A DNA stretch of 64,000 nucleotides from CAYSRC01 sp964446385 (GCA_964446385.1 CAYUOH010000011.1:1-64000); one strand, 5' to 3'; shown: positions 44,220 through 53,589, counted from the stretch's first letter. Notes: generated by a model from the sequence alone, not told the origin. Made by a program: numbers and translations.

Positions 44220-45545
44220 TTATACAAGAGTAAGAATTGTCAGAGTTACCGCGCCGAAATACATCCAGAGGCGAAACACCTTTTTGCCGGTTGTCAGAGC
44301 TACTGTCCACAGAACGCATCCGGCAAAAAGCAGGCATACAAGCCAGGTACTCTGAAGCCTCAGAGGTGTAAATCCGAAACAGGATATATATAACGCAAGC
44401 TTGGAAAACGCGATAATCGCAAAAAGGGCATTTTCGGCCAGAAGGACAAGACAGGCCGTTCTGTATATACGGTTTGAAGCATCTGCTGCGGATACCGTAC
44501 GCGTGGCAAGCCAGAGCAGCACGAAATTCAGCGCTGTCAACTTGCAAAGCTCGAAAAATCCTTCCCGCGCATACTGAGATACAATAAATCCTTCGGGCAA
44601 CGAACGTGTGAAGGCGCCGAACAGATAGCTTCCCTGTAGAATAAAGAAGGAAAGGTACATAAGACTGAAAAGACCTATTACGATGCTCCAGAAATTATCG
44701 GGCAGTTTTTTCAAACTGTCCAGGAAAACATATATTCCTCCGCGCTGACGAGCCATCCCTTTGCTGTCTGTACGGGCAAGTCCGGAAATCAATCCGAAAA
44801 GCCAGCACCCTACCGGAATACTGAATACAAACTTCAGGATAATGCCCTCATTCAGCAGATTAGATATGAAATCCGATATCTGTCTGAAAAAAACACCGAA
44901 AGAGCTGTCTGCACGGGCCAAAAGATCGCCCGAAGCGAAAAACAGCGCCAGACATATAATCGCACCGGGTATTATCCAGTAATTACGTTTGCCCGCGCGT
45001 TTACCGGGAAACAGGCTGTCCTTAATCCATCTGAACAGTGTACGCTCTTTCAGGAAAAAATTTGAAAACGGAACACCCAGAAACGCGTTGAAGGCGTCGA
45101 AGGGCAGAAGATGTCCGCTTTCACTCTCAAGCAATCTGCCGCTGCGTGACAAAACCCACCAGACAAAGAATATATGCATAAAAATATACGCCTCTCCGTC
45201 CACCCACACAGTACTCATGTCGATAATCAGGCTGAGAGTTGTAAGGACAAAGCAACCGAACCAGATCCAGCTTTCGGCGCTCCGACGTGTGCCTGAATGA
45301 ATCAGCTCGGTTATACCCGCAAGTAAAAGTGCGGTAAGACCAAGCAATAACCTGTAAGATTCGTCCGCTGTTCCCATGCAGATATACAGGTACGCCGCTA
45401 CAAGCATCAGAAGAGCAGCGAACCCTTCACGCGGTTTTATAGAAAAGGGTTCTTTACTCACAGGGGCGGGCTGTGTATAGACGGGCTGTGTGTTTTCAGT
45501 CCTGGTATCGGCGGCAGTACCGGGTACTTCGTTAATTGTATCCAT
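44220..45545 (-). CDS. DUF4173/DUF4153 multi-pass membrane protein
   Basis: 441 residues. A polar, proline/threonine-rich N-terminal tail of about 38 residues precedes about ten to twelve hydrophobic segments. The stretch LFSLMYLSFFILQGSYLFGA, then SLPEGFIVSQYAREGFFELC, is typical of this family. Role unknown. It is the last gene of a leftward group with an XRE regulator and a DUF2975 membrane protein, so a membrane-linked sensory or envelope function under that regulator is plausible. Confidence 0.82.
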   Translation of the reverse strand: MDTINEVPGTAADTRTENTQPVYTQPAPVSKEPFSIKPREGFAALLMLVAAYLYICMGTADESYRLLLGLTALLLAGITELIHSGTRRSAESWIWFGCFVLTTLSLIIDMSTVWVDGEAYIFMHIFFVWWVLSRSGRLLESESGHLLPFDAFNAFLGVPFSNFFLKERTLFRWIKDSLFPGKRAGKRNYWIIPGAIICLALFFASGDLLARADSSFGVFFRQISDFISNLLNEGIILKFVFSIPVGCWLFGLISGLARTDSKGMARQRGGIYVFLDSLKKLPDNFWSIVIGLFSLMYLSFFILQGSYLFGAFTRSLPEGFIVSQYAREGFFELCKLTALNFVLLWLATRTVSAADASNRIYRTACLVLLAENALFAIIAFSKLALYISCFGFTPLRLQSTWLVCLLFAGCVLWTVALTTGKKVFRLWMYFGAVTLTILTLV

Positions 45546-45571
45546 TAGAGACTTCTCCTAAATATAATAAT

Positions 45572-45781
45572 TCAGTCGTCGTCCCGGAATTCCAGAAGAT
45601 CGCCGGGCTGACAGTCAAGCTCATGACAAAGAGACATAAGGGTTGAAAAGCGGATAGCCTTGGCTTTGTTGTTTTTTAGTACCGAAAGGTTTGCGGGGGT
45701 AATGCCAATTTTCTCGGCAAGCTCTCCTGCGGAAATCTTGCGCCGGGCCATCATCACATCAATGTTGACAATTATATCCAT
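45572..45781 (-). CDS. Small XRE/Cro-CI regulator (YozG-like)
   Basis: 69 residues, nearly all helix-turn-helix: MMARRKISAGELAEKIGITPANLSVLKNN (about 9-37), then IRFSTLMSLCHELDCQPGDLLEF. It is the standard partner of DUF2975 membrane proteins, whose stop lies 10 bases upstream. It probably autoregulates this operon. Confidence 0.9.
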   Translation of the reverse strand: MDIIVNIDVMMARRKISAGELAEKIGITPANLSVLKNNKAKAIRFSTLMSLCHELDCQPGDLLEFRDDD

Positions 45782-45791
45782 TACGTTCCCC

Positions 45792-46238
45792 CTATATTGT
45801 AAGGTCCAACTCGTCCTTCATGCTGCATGCCTGCTGGAAAACGTTTTTTACGACTCTGACAATAAGCATCATAAAAGCTGCAGCAACAGCGGGGATCAAC
45901 ATTGGAAGATAAAATAACGCACAAACCAGAATGATGGCGGCTGCACTGGCGCAGCACCAACTGATACGGCGAAGCAGAGAGACGTTTTCCGGGACGAAAA
46001 CCTGCTCGTTTTGCATATTGCGGAGCAGAGCCCGAAGGCACCAAAGGCATATCCAGCCGAAAATACTGGAAACGTAAAGCACAATTATCAGCACTTCGGT
46101 GAAATTAATGTACCTGATGCCTGCATACCAGCGTACAAGCCAGTATCCGGATGCATCCACGGCCAGAAGTATCACCGCAAAAACCCACACACAACACAGG
46201 GACAAACCTATGCTGTTGTCCTTTGTCCATGTTTTCAT
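45792..46238 (-). CDS. DUF2975 membrane protein
   Basis: 148 residues with four hydrophobic segments (about 10-30, 46-70, 92-115, 118-133) and the family pattern around LRNMQNEQVFVPENVSLLRRISWCC. It likely works with the XRE protein encoded next as a membrane-anchored control pair. Ribosome binding site AGGAGC. Confidence 0.85.
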   Translation of the reverse strand: MKTWTKDNSIGLSLCCVWVFAVILLAVDASGYWLVRWYAGIRYINFTEVLIIVLYVSSIFGWICLWCLRALLRNMQNEQVFVPENVSLLRRISWCCASAAAIILVCALFYLPMLIPAVAAAFMMLIVRVVKNVFQQACSMKDELDLTI

Positions 46239-46445
46239 TTATTCAAGAGCTCCTTTTTATTTCGTACGACAAATATAAAATAACACGCATTTATATGATA
46301 GTCAAGAATATTTTATCGATAATCAATAAATATTTACTGTTTATAATTGCCACATATCGTAGGCAAACAAAAATAGACCCTTTCGAAAAAGGGATCCTTA
46401 TAATAATCATTATGACAATAGCATTCACAACTTTTACTCAATTCA

Positions 46446-46475
46446 TTGGAATAATGCTCTGTCCTGTGATATACT
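46446..46475 (+). promoter_or_regulatory. Promoter of the iminopeptidase-MFS operon
   Basis: -35 TTGGAA (46446-46451), 18 bases, -10 TATACT (46470-46475). The rest of the divergent intergenic region (46239-46445) is AT-rich, with a palindrome TTATCGATAA near 46312 and a small CCCTTT-TCGA-AAAGGG hairpin near 46379. Confidence 0.65.
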
Positions 46476-46514
46476 GTTGCAAATTAAAGTGATAACTTCC
46501 GGAGGTTCCTAGAA

Positions 46515-47486
46515 TTGACTGACGAAAAACTGATGGTAACCCTTGGCGGTCTTATGCAGAAAATACACATTAAAACCTATGACGAAACCAAACCGGTTTT
46601 GCTCTTTCTGCACGGCGGTCCCGGTGTCTGCAACAGACATACGATTATTACGGACCATTCCGATCTTATGGATACCTTTTCTATTGTCACCTGGGATCAG
46701 CGCGGAAGCGGAGGAAGCTACAGCGGTTGCGACCCGGACACTCTTACAATTGAACGCCTTACCGACGACGCAGCAGAGCTTGTCGAATATCTCTGCAAAA
46801 AGTTTGGCAAAGAAAAGATATTCATCATCGGCGGAAGCTGGGGCAGCCTGCTCGGCACAATGCTTGCATACCGATATCCGGAACACATTGCCGCTTATGT
46901 CGGCTTCGGCCAGTTTGTAAACGGCGCAGAAAACGAAACTATCAGCTACGGGTTCTCCCTTAACGCAGCAAAAGAAGCAGGGGATGAAAAATCAGTAAAG
47001 GCCCTCGTGAAGCTGGGCACCCCGGTTGCGGGATGCTACAATGGCGGATACTCCGGTATGATGATTCAGCGAAACATTATGATGAAATACGGCGGCTATT
47101 CTCAGAACGCTAAAAAGCGGAGCTATTCCTCGTCCATGGTGTGGCCTATGATATTCTCCGGAGAATATACCCTTAAGGACCTGTGGGGTATTGTGAAGGG
47201 TCACCGAATAGTACTTGAAAAGATGTGGCCCGAGGTCGGTGCCACAAATTTCCCAGCCACCTGTACCGATTTCAAGGTACCCTATTTCATTTTCGACGGC
47301 CGGCTGGACAATAACACCCCTTCAGTACTGGTTCAGAATTATTTCGATAAAATCGCCGCTCCGCTGAAGGAGCTTGTATGGTTCGATAACTCCGGTCACA
47401 ATCCCATGAACGACGAGCCTGAAAAATTCAAGACTCTGCTCCGGCAGCGGTTGAATGATATCAAAGAAAGGGAACCCGGACTATGA
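46515..47486 (+). CDS. Alpha/beta hydrolase, proline iminopeptidase-like
   Basis: 323 residues with a TTG start; GGAGGT is 8 bases upstream. HGGPGVCNRHTI (about 35-46) is the oxyanion loop typical of prolyl iminopeptidases, DQRGSGGSYSG follows, the nucleophile elbow is GGSWGSLLG (about 113-121), and the acid and His are in DGRLDNNTP (about 261) and NSGHNPMND (about 293). A peptidase or other amide/ester hydrolase is likely. Its stop overlaps the transporter start (ATGA-type), suggesting that it acts on something the transporter imports. Confidence 0.88.
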   Translation: MTDEKLMVTLGGLMQKIHIKTYDETKPVLLFLHGGPGVCNRHTIITDHSDLMDTFSIVTWDQRGSGGSYSGCDPDTLTIERLTDDAAELVEYLCKKFGKEKIFIIGGSWGSLLGTMLAYRYPEHIAAYVGFGQFVNGAENETISYGFSLNAAKEAGDEKSVKALVKLGTPVAGCYNGGYSGMMIQRNIMMKYGGYSQNAKKRSYSSSMVWPMIFSGEYTLKDLWGIVKGHRIVLEKMWPEVGATNFPATCTDFKVPYFIFDGRLDNNTPSVLVQNYFDKIAAPLKELVWFDNSGHNPMNDEPEKFKTLLRQRLNDIKEREPGL

Positions 47487-48862
47487 ACTTAACCGAAAAA
47501 CTCAAATTCCCCGAAAAAGCGGGCTTCTGCGCTTTTTCAACCGCTAGCAATATCGTCTACAATTTTAAAAGCCTCTTTTATCTATTCTTCCTTACCGATA
47601 TCCTAGGCATAAAAATGATGCATGCCGGATTAATCATGGGATTCGGTATCGTATGGGACGCCGTCAACGACCCCCTGGTAGGCTACTACGCCGTTAACCA
47701 CAAATTCAAGAACGGTGAGAAAATTCGTCCCTTTGCGCTTTGGTGCGCCATTCCCTGGGCTTTTACCACCATTCTTATGTTTTCAAGCTTCAATGTCTCC
47801 TACGGACTAAAGCTGGCATTCGCCGCCGCAATCTATTTTGTTTTCGAGCTGTTCAACACTTTCGTTGCCATTCCTTACAACAGTATGGCAGGTCTTGCCA
47901 CCAACCGCGATGAAGACCGCCGCGCCATCAACGTAGCACGTAATTTGGGCGGCTGCCTCGGTTCCGGTATCGGAACGGTCGCGATTTATCCCCTTGTCGG
48001 TTTATTCGGAGGGCTTAACGCCAACGGCAACATTACATCCGATTATTCGGGAAGGCACGCCCTGTTCCTAACGGCAATAGTGATGGGCAGTATCTGCATA
48101 GCCGGATGCCTCGTACATTATTTCACAGTAAAGGAACGCGTAAAACAGATATCGGACGACGAATCCCATATCAGCATACTCGACATATTTAAAACACTTT
48201 TCAGTGTCAAGAGCTGGATACTTAATATGCTGTTCATTCTGTGCTACGGTATCCTGAACCTGCTTATAATGACCTGTATCAACTATTACGCGAAATATGT
48301 CATCGGCAGCTCAAGCGCCGCTACGCCTATCCTTGCAGTTTATCTTGTAATAGCAATAGCTTCGTCATTCCTTGCAATCTCTGTAGACCGAAAACTCGGC
48401 CGAAGAAAAACCATGATATTATGCTGCATAGTATCGATTATAGGAAAGCTCTGGTTCATAATCAGCCCATATTCCCTTGCAGGTATTTACGTCAACTCTC
48501 TTACGTTCGCATTCTCACAAACCCTCGCATTTGTCATGTTCAACACCAACCGCAACAATATCGCCGATCTGGCTGAATGGAAGGGCGGTCGCCGTATCGA
48601 CAGTATGGTTTCCACCGGCGACAACCTGATTACCAAGCTGGCCGAAGCAGGTGCAAGCCTGCTTCTTACCGGTGCTCTTGCCGCGGCGGGATATGACGGA
48701 AACCTTGCGGTTCAGCCCGAGAGTGCCGTAAAAACCATCATCGCCATGCTCGGCTGGGTTCCCGCGCTGGTATCCGCGGTAATGCTTGTAACTTCGTACT
48801 TTAACCATATCGAAGGCGAAACCGCACAGATGAATGCTGACAGATCGGCTCAAAACGCCTGA
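47483..48862 (+). CDS. MFS transporter, GPH (glycoside-pentoside-hexuronide) family
   Basis: 459 residues and about twelve membrane segments. The N-terminal YNFKSLFYLFFLTDILGI and GIVWDAVNDPLVGYYAVNH (about 55-73) are the family signature, with the Asp residues that couple cation transport. LADVAEW-type motif ADLAEWKGGRRIDSM (about 357-371) is also conserved. It is probably a cation:sugar or glycoside symporter; the substrate is unknown. It overlaps the hydrolase gene by 4 bases. Confidence 0.9.
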   Translation: MNLTEKLKFPEKAGFCAFSTASNIVYNFKSLFYLFFLTDILGIKMMHAGLIMGFGIVWDAVNDPLVGYYAVNHKFKNGEKIRPFALWCAIPWAFTTILMFSSFNVSYGLKLAFAAAIYFVFELFNTFVAIPYNSMAGLATNRDEDRRAINVARNLGGCLGSGIGTVAIYPLVGLFGGLNANGNITSDYSGRHALFLTAIVMGSICIAGCLVHYFTVKERVKQISDDESHISILDIFKTLFSVKSWILNMLFILCYGILNLLIMTCINYYAKYVIGSSSAATPILAVYLVIAIASSFLAISVDRKLGRRKTMILCCIVSIIGKLWFIISPYSLAGIYVNSLTFAFSQTLAFVMFNTNRNNIADLAEWKGGRRIDSMVSTGDNLITKLAEAGASLLLTGALAAAGYDGNLAVQPESAVKTIIAMLGWVPALVSAVMLVTSYFNHIEGETAQMNADRSAQNA

Positions 48863-48867
48863 TTCTC

Positions 48868-48895
48868 TTGTCTTTTCAAAAGAGTTTGGTATAAT
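48868..48895 (+). promoter_or_regulatory. Promoter of the DUF1858 gene
   Basis: -35 TTGTCT (48868-48873), 16 bases, extended -10 TGGTATAAT (hexamer 48890-48895), 38 bases ahead of the ATG with an AAAGGAGG ribosome binding site. Confidence 0.65.
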
Positions 48896-48933
48896 ACCCT
48901 TGGAAGACGTATAAATTCAAAAGGAGGTTCATC

Positions 48934-49134
48934 ATGGAAATTACAAAGAATTCCCTTATCGGAGAAGTTTTGGATTACGATATGGAAGCTGCGAAATATT
49001 TTCTCGAAATAGGAATGCATTGTCTGGGCTGCCCCGCATCCCGCGGCGAATCCATCGAGATGGCATGCGCTGCCCACGGCACAGACTGTGACGCACTGGT
49101 AGGCAAGCTGCAGGCTCACATGGCTGCAAAATAG
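48934..49134 (+). CDS. DUF1858 domain protein (redox disulfide)
   Basis: 66 residues. The motif GMHCLGCPASRGESIEMAC (about 27-45) contains the CxxC pair of the hybrid-cluster-protein-associated redox domain. Length and pattern match standalone DUF1858 proteins of anaerobes, thought to be redox or metal-linked; the function is unproven. Own promoter and terminator. Confidence 0.9.
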   Translation: MEITKNSLIGEVLDYDMEAAKYFLEIGMHCLGCPASRGESIEMACAAHGTDCDALVGKLQAHMAAK

Positions 49135-49151
49135 TTTTCACTAAAAACTTT

Positions 49152-49183
49152 GCGGGACGCAGCATTTAGCCGCGTCCCGTTTT
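49152..49183 (+). terminator. Terminator after DUF1858
   Basis: CGGGACGC/GCGTCCCG stem, 11-base loop, TTTTC tail. Confidence 0.75.
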
Positions 49184-49202
49184 CACTTAAAGGGTAAATA
49201 AA

Positions 49203-49883
49203 ATGCCTGTTTCTCTGTCAAAACGACTGTCGGTCATCGCCGGGATGTGCCGTGGCGCGGACCGTGTAATCGACGTGGGCTGCGACCACGGAAAGCTTGC
49301 CGCCCGACTTCTGCTGGACAATCCCTCACTCACGGCCGTTGCGACTGATATAAGTGCAGAATCACTTGAAAAAGCCCGCATCCTTATTTCATCCCTGGGA
49401 TTCACGGATCGCTGCGAATGTGTCTGCTGCGACGGCCTTGAAGGCGTAGAAATCCATTCCGGGGATTATATAGTGATGTCCGGCATGGGGCCCGAGGCTA
49501 TCGACGATATCATCAAAGCCTCCCTGTCCCGCTTTCCTGAGAATATCCGCCTTGTGCTTTCCCCCGCATCGCATCACGAGAAGCTCCGTTCCTTGATTGC
49601 AGAAAAAAGATTCTTTCCCATCGAGGAGTACGCCGTTTATGAACAGGGTCATCTGTATGCTCCGGGGTTGTATGTCCGGTCCGGCTCAGTACTTCGTTTA
49701 ACTCCGGGAGAATCTGCATCAGGTATAATAAAGCCAGATTATACGGATGGTATTATATATCTTAAAACCGTCCGGGCCCGGTACGAAAAGATATCCTCAA
49801 CTTCGACTGACCCTCAAAAACGCTTTTTTGCACAGGAAGTCTGCAGATACATATCTGACCTTATCGACGAAGAACAGCAGTAA
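49203..49883 (+). CDS. trmK: tRNA (adenine(22)-N1)-methyltransferase
   Basis: 226 residues. LSKRLSVIAGMCRGADRVID at the start, SAM motif VIDVGCDHGKLAARLL (about 22-37) and the active-site strand YIVMSGMGPEAIDDII (about 90-105). It methylates A22 in the D loop of tRNAs. The usual AGMGG is SGMGP here, a minor variation. It is followed 71 bases later by rqcH. Ribosome binding site AAAGGG. Confidence 0.88.
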   Translation: MPVSLSKRLSVIAGMCRGADRVIDVGCDHGKLAARLLLDNPSLTAVATDISAESLEKARILISSLGFTDRCECVCCDGLEGVEIHSGDYIVMSGMGPEAIDDIIKASLSRFPENIRLVLSPASHHEKLRSLIAEKRFFPIEEYAVYEQGHLYAPGLYVRSGSVLRLTPGESASGIIKPDYTDGIIYLKTVRARYEKISSTSTDPQKRFFAQEVCRYISDLIDEEQQ

Positions 49884-49954
49884 TCTGCATGTTATCAGAC
49901 ATACCGGCGACTCCGCCTCGCTGGTCTGACAAAATCTTAATCAGGAGTACAACA

Positions 49955-51700
49955 ATGGCCCTCGATGCCGCTATGATTTCCATAACCGCCCGTACGCTGT
50001 CGCAATGTATCACGGGCGCACGAATTGATAAAATATATATGCCCTCACGCGACGAGGCGGTTCTCGCCATTCACACACCCGTGGGTTCTTACCGTATGCT
50101 CTGGTCCGCACGTCCCGGAAGTGCACGGGTCCAGCTTACCGAAGAGGAATACGATTATCCCGCCACACCCCCGTCCTTCTGCATGCTGCTGCGTAAGCAC
50201 CTCAGCGGCGGAAAATTTACATCGGTATCCGTCGTGCCCGACGAAAGAATTATATTTTTCAATCTGGATGCCATGAATGAAATGGGCGACCGTGTTTCCA
50301 TTAAAGTTTCGGTAGAGCTGATGGGCAGGTACAGCAATATTGTCTTAATCAACGAAGAAAATATTGTTATCGACGCCATGAAACGTATCGATGAAGAACA
50401 GTCAGACAAACGTCAGCTTTACCCCGGCATTGCATTCACGCTGCCTCCTGTACAGGGGAAAATGTCCTTTACATCCTGTTCCGCAGAAGAAATAACCGAA
50501 GCCGCATGCAAGAGTGATTCTCCTTTGTCTTCGGCCGTTCTGTCCTGCGTGTCGGGAATCGGTCCGGTCGTTTGCCGGGAAATCGCGTACAGAGTGACAC
50601 CAGAAGATATTTCTGCTTCTTCGCTCGATAATACACAACGGGCACGTTTTGAAGCTTCTGTATCATTTGTTAAAGAACAGCTGAAAAACGACACAAATAC
50701 ATTTTATGCTGTATATGACGGAGTAAATCCGGTTGAATACAGTTTTATTCGGTTAAGCCAGTACGGTTCTCTCCGTATCGAGCAATTCGATTCGATTTTT
50801 ACCCTGTTTGACAGATTCTACGCTGAGCGCGACAGGAACGAACGGATGAAAATCCGTTCTGCCGATCTCAGCCGTCAGATCAATTCTCTTTACGACCGGG
50901 CCGTACGCAAACAGCAGACTCGTATGTCGGAACGCAACAATTCCGACAAAGCCAACGAAAAAAAACTTTACGGCGAATTGTTGACAGCCAACCTTCACGT
51001 CATTCAGAAGGGAATGAAAGACGTCGAACTGCTGAATTACTACACCGGCGAAAGCATAACAGTTCCGCTCGACACCATAAAAAACCCGGTTCAAAACGCC
51101 CAGAAGTATTTCAAGGATTACCGCAAGCTTATGACCGCTGCCCAAGTACTGGATCGCCTTCTTGCCGAAGGGCAGGCAGAAATAGAATATCTCGACGCAG
51201 TAAAATACGAGATAACCGAGGCACGCACCGAAGAGGATTTCCTTCTTATCCGCAGAGAGCTGAAAGACGCGGGATATCTTCGCGGTTTCAAATACAAGGA
51301 CCAGAAAAGGCCGCGCCGCATGTCAGAATTCACTGAGTATACTTCACCGGGCGGATACAAAGTACTTGCCGGGAGAAGCAACGTGTCAAACGAGAAGCTC
51401 ACCTTAAAAACCGCGTCCAGAAATAACATCTGGTTTCACGTAAAAAATTCCGCCGGAAGCCATGTAGTACTGTTCTCCGAAGGTTCGGCTCTCACAGATG
51501 AGGATATGACATTCACCGCAGAAATCGCCGCCCTTCACAGCAGTGCGGCCGGCTCCGCACAAATTCCGGTGGACTACACAGAAATCAAAAACGTAAAAAA
51601 GCCTCCCGAAACACGTCCGGGAATGGTGACCTACGACCATTATAAGACGGCTTTTGTCACTCCGGACGCCGCCGAGCTTCAAAAACATCTTAAGAAATAA
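49955..51700 (+). CDS. rqcH: RqcH (NFACT) ribosome quality control protein
   Basis: 581 residues from ATG 49955 with CAGGAGT upstream; the frame is open further up but lacks a site. NFACT-N domain from MALDAAMISITARTL through GGKFTSVSVV, a helix-hairpin-helix segment around VSGIGPVVCREIAYR (about 205-219), a long coiled coil (about 290-440), and the NFACT-R domain SPGGYKVLAGRSNVSNEKLT, then WFHVKNSAGSHVVL (about 500-525). It recruits tRNA-Ala to obstructed 50S subunits for alanine tailing. Its partner RqcP is encoded 1.6 kb away on the opposite strand. Older annotations call it fibronectin-binding protein. Confidence 0.93.
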   Translation: MALDAAMISITARTLSQCITGARIDKIYMPSRDEAVLAIHTPVGSYRMLWSARPGSARVQLTEEEYDYPATPPSFCMLLRKHLSGGKFTSVSVVPDERIIFFNLDAMNEMGDRVSIKVSVELMGRYSNIVLINEENIVIDAMKRIDEEQSDKRQLYPGIAFTLPPVQGKMSFTSCSAEEITEAACKSDSPLSSAVLSCVSGIGPVVCREIAYRVTPEDISASSLDNTQRARFEASVSFVKEQLKNDTNTFYAVYDGVNPVEYSFIRLSQYGSLRIEQFDSIFTLFDRFYAERDRNERMKIRSADLSRQINSLYDRAVRKQQTRMSERNNSDKANEKKLYGELLTANLHVIQKGMKDVELLNYYTGESITVPLDTIKNPVQNAQKYFKDYRKLMTAAQVLDRLLAEGQAEIEYLDAVKYEITEARTEEDFLLIRRELKDAGYLRGFKYKDQKRPRRMSEFTEYTSPGGYKVLAGRSNVSNEKLTLKTASRNNIWFHVKNSAGSHVVLFSEGSALTDEDMTFTAEIAALHSSAAGSAQIPVDYTEIKNVKKPPETRPGMVTYDHYKTAFVTPDAAELQKHLKK

Positions 51701-51737
51701 ACAAGTGCCTCAGATTTCGGTCTGAGGCACTTGTTTA
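51701..51737. terminator. Bidirectional terminator between rqcH and tyrS
   Basis: ACAAGTGCCTCAGA/TCTGAGGCACTTGT stem, 14 pairs, with A/T flanks; the genes converge. Confidence 0.92.
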
Positions 51738-51741
51738 TTAG

Positions 51742-52965
51742 TTATCTTATAATTACCTTGTGGAATATTTTCTTGCCTTTTCTGATCTTGACGCCGTCCG
51801 TAAGCATTTCCACGGTTACTGGCATATCATACGCGGAAATTTTTTCACCGTTCAAAACAACACCGCCCTGCTGGACAAGTCGCCTTGCTTCACCTTTACT
51901 TGCGGCAAGACCGCAGCGAATCATTAAATCCACTACTAGCATTCCGCCTTCGGGAACTTCGGATGTTTCTAGCTCTGTAGAGGGCATATTTGCATCGTCG
52001 CCTTCTCCGGAGAAAAGATTTCTTGCGGCGGTCTGAGCCTTGACAGCCTCCTCCTCTCCGTGAACGAGAGACGTAAGCTGGAATGCAAGAATTTCCTTCT
52101 TTTCGTTGATACGAAAGTCATCCCATTTTTCCATCTCATCAAGTTCCTCGAGTGAGAGGAAGGTAAGCATGCGCAGGCATTTCATTACATCTGCATCACC
52201 GACGTTGCGCCAGTACTGGTAAAACTCGAAGGGACTGGTCTTGTTGGGGTCAAGCCAAACAGCGTTGCCCGCGGTTTTGCCCATCTTGTGGCCCTGGGAA
52301 TCTGTCAGAAGGGTGATAGTCATGGCGTGGGCGTCCTTACCGAGCTTTTTACGGATAAGCTCAGTGCCGCCGAGCATATTGCTCCACTGGTCGTCTCCGC
52401 CGAACTGCATATTACAGCCCTCGTGCTGGAATAGATAATAAAAATCATAGGCCTGCATTATCATGTAGTTGAACTCGAGGAAGCTCAATCCTTTTTCCAT
52501 ACGCTGCTTGTAGCATTCGGCGCGTAGCATGTTGTTGACCGAGAAGCAGGCGCCGACGTCGCGCAGAAGATCGATATAGTTGAGGTCAAGCAGCCAGTCG
52601 GCATTGTTCACCATTTTAGCCTTGCCAGGCCCAAACTCGATGAAACGCTCCGTCTGGCGGCGGAAGCATTCTGCGTTGTGCTCGATATCCTCACGGGTAA
52701 GCATTCTTCGCATATCTGTACGACCGCTTGGGTCACCGATCATTGTCGTACCGCCGCCGATAAGGGCGACGGGCTTGTTTCCTGCCATCTGAAGCCTTTT
52801 CATTAGCGTAAGGGCCATGAAATGGCCGGCAGTTAGACTGTCGGCCGTGCAGTCAAAACCGATATAGAAAGTCGCCTGACCGCTGTTGATCATTTTCCTG
52901 ATTTCTTCTTCATTGGTAACCTGTGCCAGCAAACCTCTGGCCTGCAGTTCTTCGTAAATTCCCAT
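51742..52965 (-). CDS. tyrS: Tyrosyl-tRNA synthetase
   Basis: 407 residues, class I. The HIGH-type motif appears as LTAGHFMAL (about 44-52), YMIMQAYDFYYLFQH and GGDDQWSNMLGG bind tyrosine, and KMGKTAGN (about 235) is the KMSKS loop. The S4 RNA-binding domain lies at the C-terminus (AASKGEARRLVQQGGVVLNG). There is no T-box leader because the gene follows divIC directly by 17 bases. Confidence 0.95.
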   Translation of the reverse strand: MGIYEELQARGLLAQVTNEEEIRKMINSGQATFYIGFDCTADSLTAGHFMALTLMKRLQMAGNKPVALIGGGTTMIGDPSGRTDMRRMLTREDIEHNAECFRRQTERFIEFGPGKAKMVNNADWLLDLNYIDLLRDVGACFSVNNMLRAECYKQRMEKGLSFLEFNYMIMQAYDFYYLFQHEGCNMQFGGDDQWSNMLGGTELIRKKLGKDAHAMTITLLTDSQGHKMGKTAGNAVWLDPNKTSPFEFYQYWRNVGDADVMKCLRMLTFLSLEELDEMEKWDDFRINEKKEILAFQLTSLVHGEEEAVKAQTAARNLFSGEGDDANMPSTELETSEVPEGGMLVVDLMIRCGLAASKGEARRLVQQGGVVLNGEKISAYDMPVTVEMLTDGVKIRKGKKIFHKVIIR

Positions 52966-52982
52966 TATTTCCTCCGGAATAT

Positions 52983-53270
52983 TTAACTGTTGATATCTAT
53001 ATATACGCGCTCGTCGATGGAGGCATACCCAAGCTTATCCCTTGCAATACGTTCGATGTATTCAGCTTCGTCGCCGGACATCATACGCTCAAGATCGTCG
53101 TTTTCAAGCTGGGTCTCGGTAATCTTCTGCTTTAGCATCTCCACCGTTTTCTGTTCTCGGTAAATTTCGATGCGAGTTGTAACTATGGATATGGCAAGAG
53201 AAAGGCACAGCAAAATAAGCATCAGCGTAATGATGTTCGCCCTGCCTGCAGTGCCTCTTGTTTCTTTCAT
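52983..53270 (-). CDS. divIC: Septum formation initiator family protein (DivIC/FtsB-like)
   Basis: 95 residues. A short cytosolic start, one membrane segment (about 12-34, ANIITLMLILLCLSLAISIV), a coiled coil (about 38-65, REQKTVEMLKQKITETQLEN) and the conserved tail EYIERIARDKLGYASIDERVY. It forms the FtsL-DivIC-DivIB subcomplex of the divisome. Downstream of rqcP with only 79 bases between, so yabP and yabQ are missing from their usual place. Confidence 0.88.
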   Translation of the reverse strand: MKETRGTAGRANIITLMLILLCLSLAISIVTTRIEIYREQKTVEMLKQKITETQLENDDLERMMSGDEAEYIERIARDKLGYASIDERVYIDINS

Positions 53271-53349
53271 ATCGGTTATTTACCTCGCATATTACGAAAT
53301 CATACTGGACAATTATACAACCGGGGCGAGACTTTTTCAATTTGAGATA

Positions 53350-53589
53350 TTACAACAGCTGGTACATTTCACGGGCGGCGTCTTTTCCCGTCCTCTCATC
53401 CACCGAAAGCACCTTAACCTTCACCTGTCTCCCACCCAGCGACACCTCTATGATGTCGCCCTCAGAGACGTTGTAGGACGCCTTAACCTGACGATTGTTC
53501 ACAACTACTTTTGCGGCGTCGCAAACTTCGTTCGCCACAGTACGGCGTTTAATTATTCTGCTTACCTTAAGGTATTTATCAAGTCTCAT
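53350..53589 (-). CDS. rqcP: RqcP, S4-domain ribosome quality control factor
   Basis: 79 residues from ATG 53589 (ribosome binding site AGGAGAAAG); the longer frame to 53646 would run through the hup terminator. MRLDKYLKVSRIIKRRTVAN and VNNRQVKASYNVSEGDIIEV define a single S4 domain (YabO/Hsp15 group). RqcP works with RqcH in alanine tailing on stalled 50S subunits. Confidence 0.92.
   Translation of the reverse strand: MRLDKYLKVSRIIKRRTVANEVCDAAKVVVNNRQVKASYNVSEGDIIEVSLGGRQVKVKVLSVDERTGKDAAREMYQLL

Noticed and set aside
52966..53000. T-box leader for tyrS
   Set aside because: Only 17 bases separate tyrS from the upstream divIC gene, so no room exists.
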